The notes under the pieces are model-generated. The model searched no databases. It saw only the letters and a program-made list of their open reading frames with translations, and had not been told where the DNA came from. DNA of 64,000 nt. Origin: an uncultured Microbacterium sp. Lineage in GTDB: Bacteria > Actinomycetota > Actinomycetes > Actinomycetales > Microbacteriaceae. Position 1 is the first letter of the stretch. The number at the start of each line of letters is the position of its first letter. Position numbers and translations under genes: made by a program. Positions 62,200-64,000 of the stretch are shown one piece after another. The DNA is taken from the NCBI RefSeq assembly GCF_947632095.1, contig NZ_CANROA010000001.1, positions 1-64,000 on the forward strand. Direction: 5' to 3'.

Positions 62200-62643
62200 C
62201 TACGCGATCAGCGCTGAGAGCTGACGCACTGCGCTCCGATAGCCCTCGACGCCCTCGCCGATCACGCGAACGGCCGCGACGTCGTGCAGGTACGAGAAGC
62301 GGCGGAACTCCTCGCGCGCGTTGACATCCGAGATGTGGATCTCCGCGAACGGGAGGGAGACTCCGGTGAGGGCGTCACGCAACGCGACCGAGGTGTGGGT
62401 CAGCCCACCGGGGTTGATCACGATGCCCGCGCAGTCCGCGCGCGCCGCGTGGATCGCGTCGATTAGGACGCCCTCGTGGTTGCTCTGGATGGTGCGGACC
62501 TCGAAGTCCGTCTCGGCGGCGGCCTCGCCGGCGATGCGCTCGACGTCCGCGAGCGTCGCGGTTCCGTAGATCTCCGGCTGTCGGGTGCCGAGCAGATTGA
62601 GGTTCGGTCCGTTGACGAGGAGCAGCCGGCGGGGTGCGCTCAC
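62200..62643 (-). CDS. aroQ: Type II 3-dehydroquinate dehydratase
   Basis: LLVNGPNLNLLGTRQPEIYG, IVINPGGLTHTSVAL. Confidence 0.96.
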   Translation of the reverse strand: MSAPRRLLLVNGPNLNLLGTRQPEIYGTATLADVERIAGEAAAETDFEVRTIQSNHEGVLIDAIHAARADCAGIVINPGGLTHTSVALRDALTGVSLPFAEIHISDVNAREEFRRFSYLHDVAAVRVIGEGVEGYRSAVRQLSALIA

Positions 62644-63728
62644 GCCCCGATCTCCTGGTAGGCGGCGAACAGGAGCGACTCGTCGGGGGCCTGCAGAACG
62701 GTCGGCTTCGCGATGTCGTCGAGGACGATGAAGCGGAGCATCCCGCCGCGCGACTTCTTATCGCGCTGCATGGTCGCCAGCAGCTGGGGCCATGCGCCGG
62801 CGCGGTAGGTGGTCGGCAGACCCAGCGACTCGAGCACGGAGCGGTGACGGTCGACCGCGGTGTCCGAGAGCCGCCCGGCGAGGCGCGACAGCTCCGCGGC
62901 GTACATCATGCCGATCGAGATCGCAGCGCCGTGGCGCCAGCGGTAGCGCTCGGCGTGCTCGATGGCGTGACCGAGCGTGTGGCCATAGTTGAGGATCTCG
63001 CGCTGACCGGCTTCGCGGAAGTCCTCCGAGACGACGCGCGCCTTCATCTCGATCGCGAGTTCTACCGAGCGCCGGAATCCGTCACTGGCGGTGTCCACGG
63101 CCGACGCAGGGTCCGTCTCGATGATGTCGAGGATCTCGGGGGCCCAGATGAACCCGGCCTTGACGACCTCGGCGTAGCCGGCGGCGGCCTCGTGCGCGCT
63201 GAGGCTTCCCAGCTCATCGAGGTCGCCGATCACGGCGCGCGGAGCCCAGAACGCGCCGACGAGGTTCTTGCCCTCCGCCGTGTTCACTCCGGTCTTGCCG
63301 CCGACGGAGGCGTCGACGAGGCCCAGGACAGTGGTGGGAACCTGGATGACCTGGATGCCGCGCAGCCAGGTGGCGGCCACGAATCCGGCGACATCCGTCA
63401 CAGACCCGCCGCCGTACCCGATCACGGCATCCGTGCGGGTGAAGTCGGACTGGCCCAGAATCTGCCAGCAGAAGGCGGCGACTTCGATGCGCTTGCCCTG
63501 CTCGGCATCCGGGATCTCCGCCATGAGGACTTCGCGCGGTCCGTTGCTCGTGTCGCTGAGCAGACGCTCGCGCAGTTCTGCGGCGCGTGCGCCGAGCGTG
63601 GGCGGGTGCACGATGAGGACCTTGCGCACGGCGGGGTCCAGTGCCGTCGAAACGCTGTCGAGGATGCCGCGGCCGACGGTGATGTCGTAGGACGCCTGTC
63701 CGGTCACGCTGATTGTGGTGGTGCTCAT
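62640..63728 (-). CDS. aroB: 3-dehydroquinate synthase
   Basis: GYGGGSVTDVAGFVAATWLRGI, NYGHTLGHAIEHAERYRWRHG. Confidence 0.97.
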   Translation of the reverse strand: MSTTTISVTGQASYDITVGRGILDSVSTALDPAVRKVLIVHPPTLGARAAELRERLLSDTSNGPREVLMAEIPDAEQGKRIEVAAFCWQILGQSDFTRTDAVIGYGGGSVTDVAGFVAATWLRGIQVIQVPTTVLGLVDASVGGKTGVNTAEGKNLVGAFWAPRAVIGDLDELGSLSAHEAAAGYAEVVKAGFIWAPEILDIIETDPASAVDTASDGFRRSVELAIEMKARVVSEDFREAGQREILNYGHTLGHAIEHAERYRWRHGAAISIGMMYAAELSRLAGRLSDTAVDRHRSVLESLGLPTTYRAGAWPQLLATMQRDKKSRGGMLRFIVLDDIAKPTVLQAPDESLLFAAYQEIGA

Positions 63729-64000
63729 GCCTGTTCTCTCCTCCAAGCCGCGATGTCGTCGGCGATGCGCTGCATCGGACGCCTCGAGGTGTCGAATGTG
63801 ATGTCCGAGACGTCTTCGTACCAGCTCAGACGCTGCTGGTAGATCTCGGACCAGCGGGCCAGTGGATCCTCCGCTTCGAGGAGCGGACGGCCTCCGGCTC
63901 GGATGCGTGTGGAAACGGCTTCCGCCGTGACGGCGAGGAACACGACCGGATGCCGGTGCAGCAGTTCCCGGGTGGTCTCCGAGGTGACTGCTCCCCCGCC
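63725..64000 (-). CDS. aroK: Shikimate kinase, truncated by window edge
   Basis: VVFLAVTAEAVSTRI...GGRPLLE; GGGAV just upstream; overlaps aroB start. Confidence 0.88.
   Translation of the reverse strand, partial: GGGAVTSETTRELLHRHPVVFLAVTAEAVSTRIRAGGRPLLEAEDPLARWSEIYQQRLSWYEDVSDITFDTSRRPMQRIADDIAAWRREQA

Noticed and set aside
1-64000. CRISPR array, prophage or insertion sequence
   Set aside because: No regularly spaced repeats, no cas, integrase or transposase genes, and no flanking target duplications noticed on reading

Overview
The window is a gene-dense, GC-rich actinobacterial chromosome segment. Gene content and order suggest a Microbacteriaceae / Microbacterium-like organism (inference). 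Positions 1-24 kb hold mixed-strand genes: a HelY-type helicase, lnt, rbpA, a GDPD/SPFH/NfeD cluster, an SDR, a UvrA-like ABC ATPase with GrpB-like and methyltransferase genes, MFS transporters, a formylglycine-generating-enzyme-like protein, SGNH and LLM enzymes, and polA. Positions 24-64 kb are almost entirely minus-strand core metabolism: an ANTAR regulator, pyk, gltBD, lgt, trpA-trpB-trpC, hisI/F/G/E, rpe, rsmB, fmt, priA, metK, rpoZ, gmk, pyrF, carB, carA, pyrC, pyrB, pyrR, a Rieske/MBL protein, a SWIM-SNF2 helicase, nusB, efp, aroQ, aroB and aroK. There is one tRNA-Leu(CAA). No CRISPR array, prophage, transposase or rRNA was seen. The most interesting items are: a PyrR-type RNA hairpin overlapping the pyrR ribosome-binding site; an mIHF-like domain fused to guanylate kinase; an MBL+Rieske protein next to the pyr operon; a short UvrA paralogue in an overlapping operon; a SUMF1-fold protein lacking the catalytic cysteines; missing trpE and coaBC at their usual syntenic positions; and a recurring TANNNT-N6/7-RTG start architecture consistent with leaderless transcription. 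I do not see a clear new multi-gene defence or biosynthetic system.
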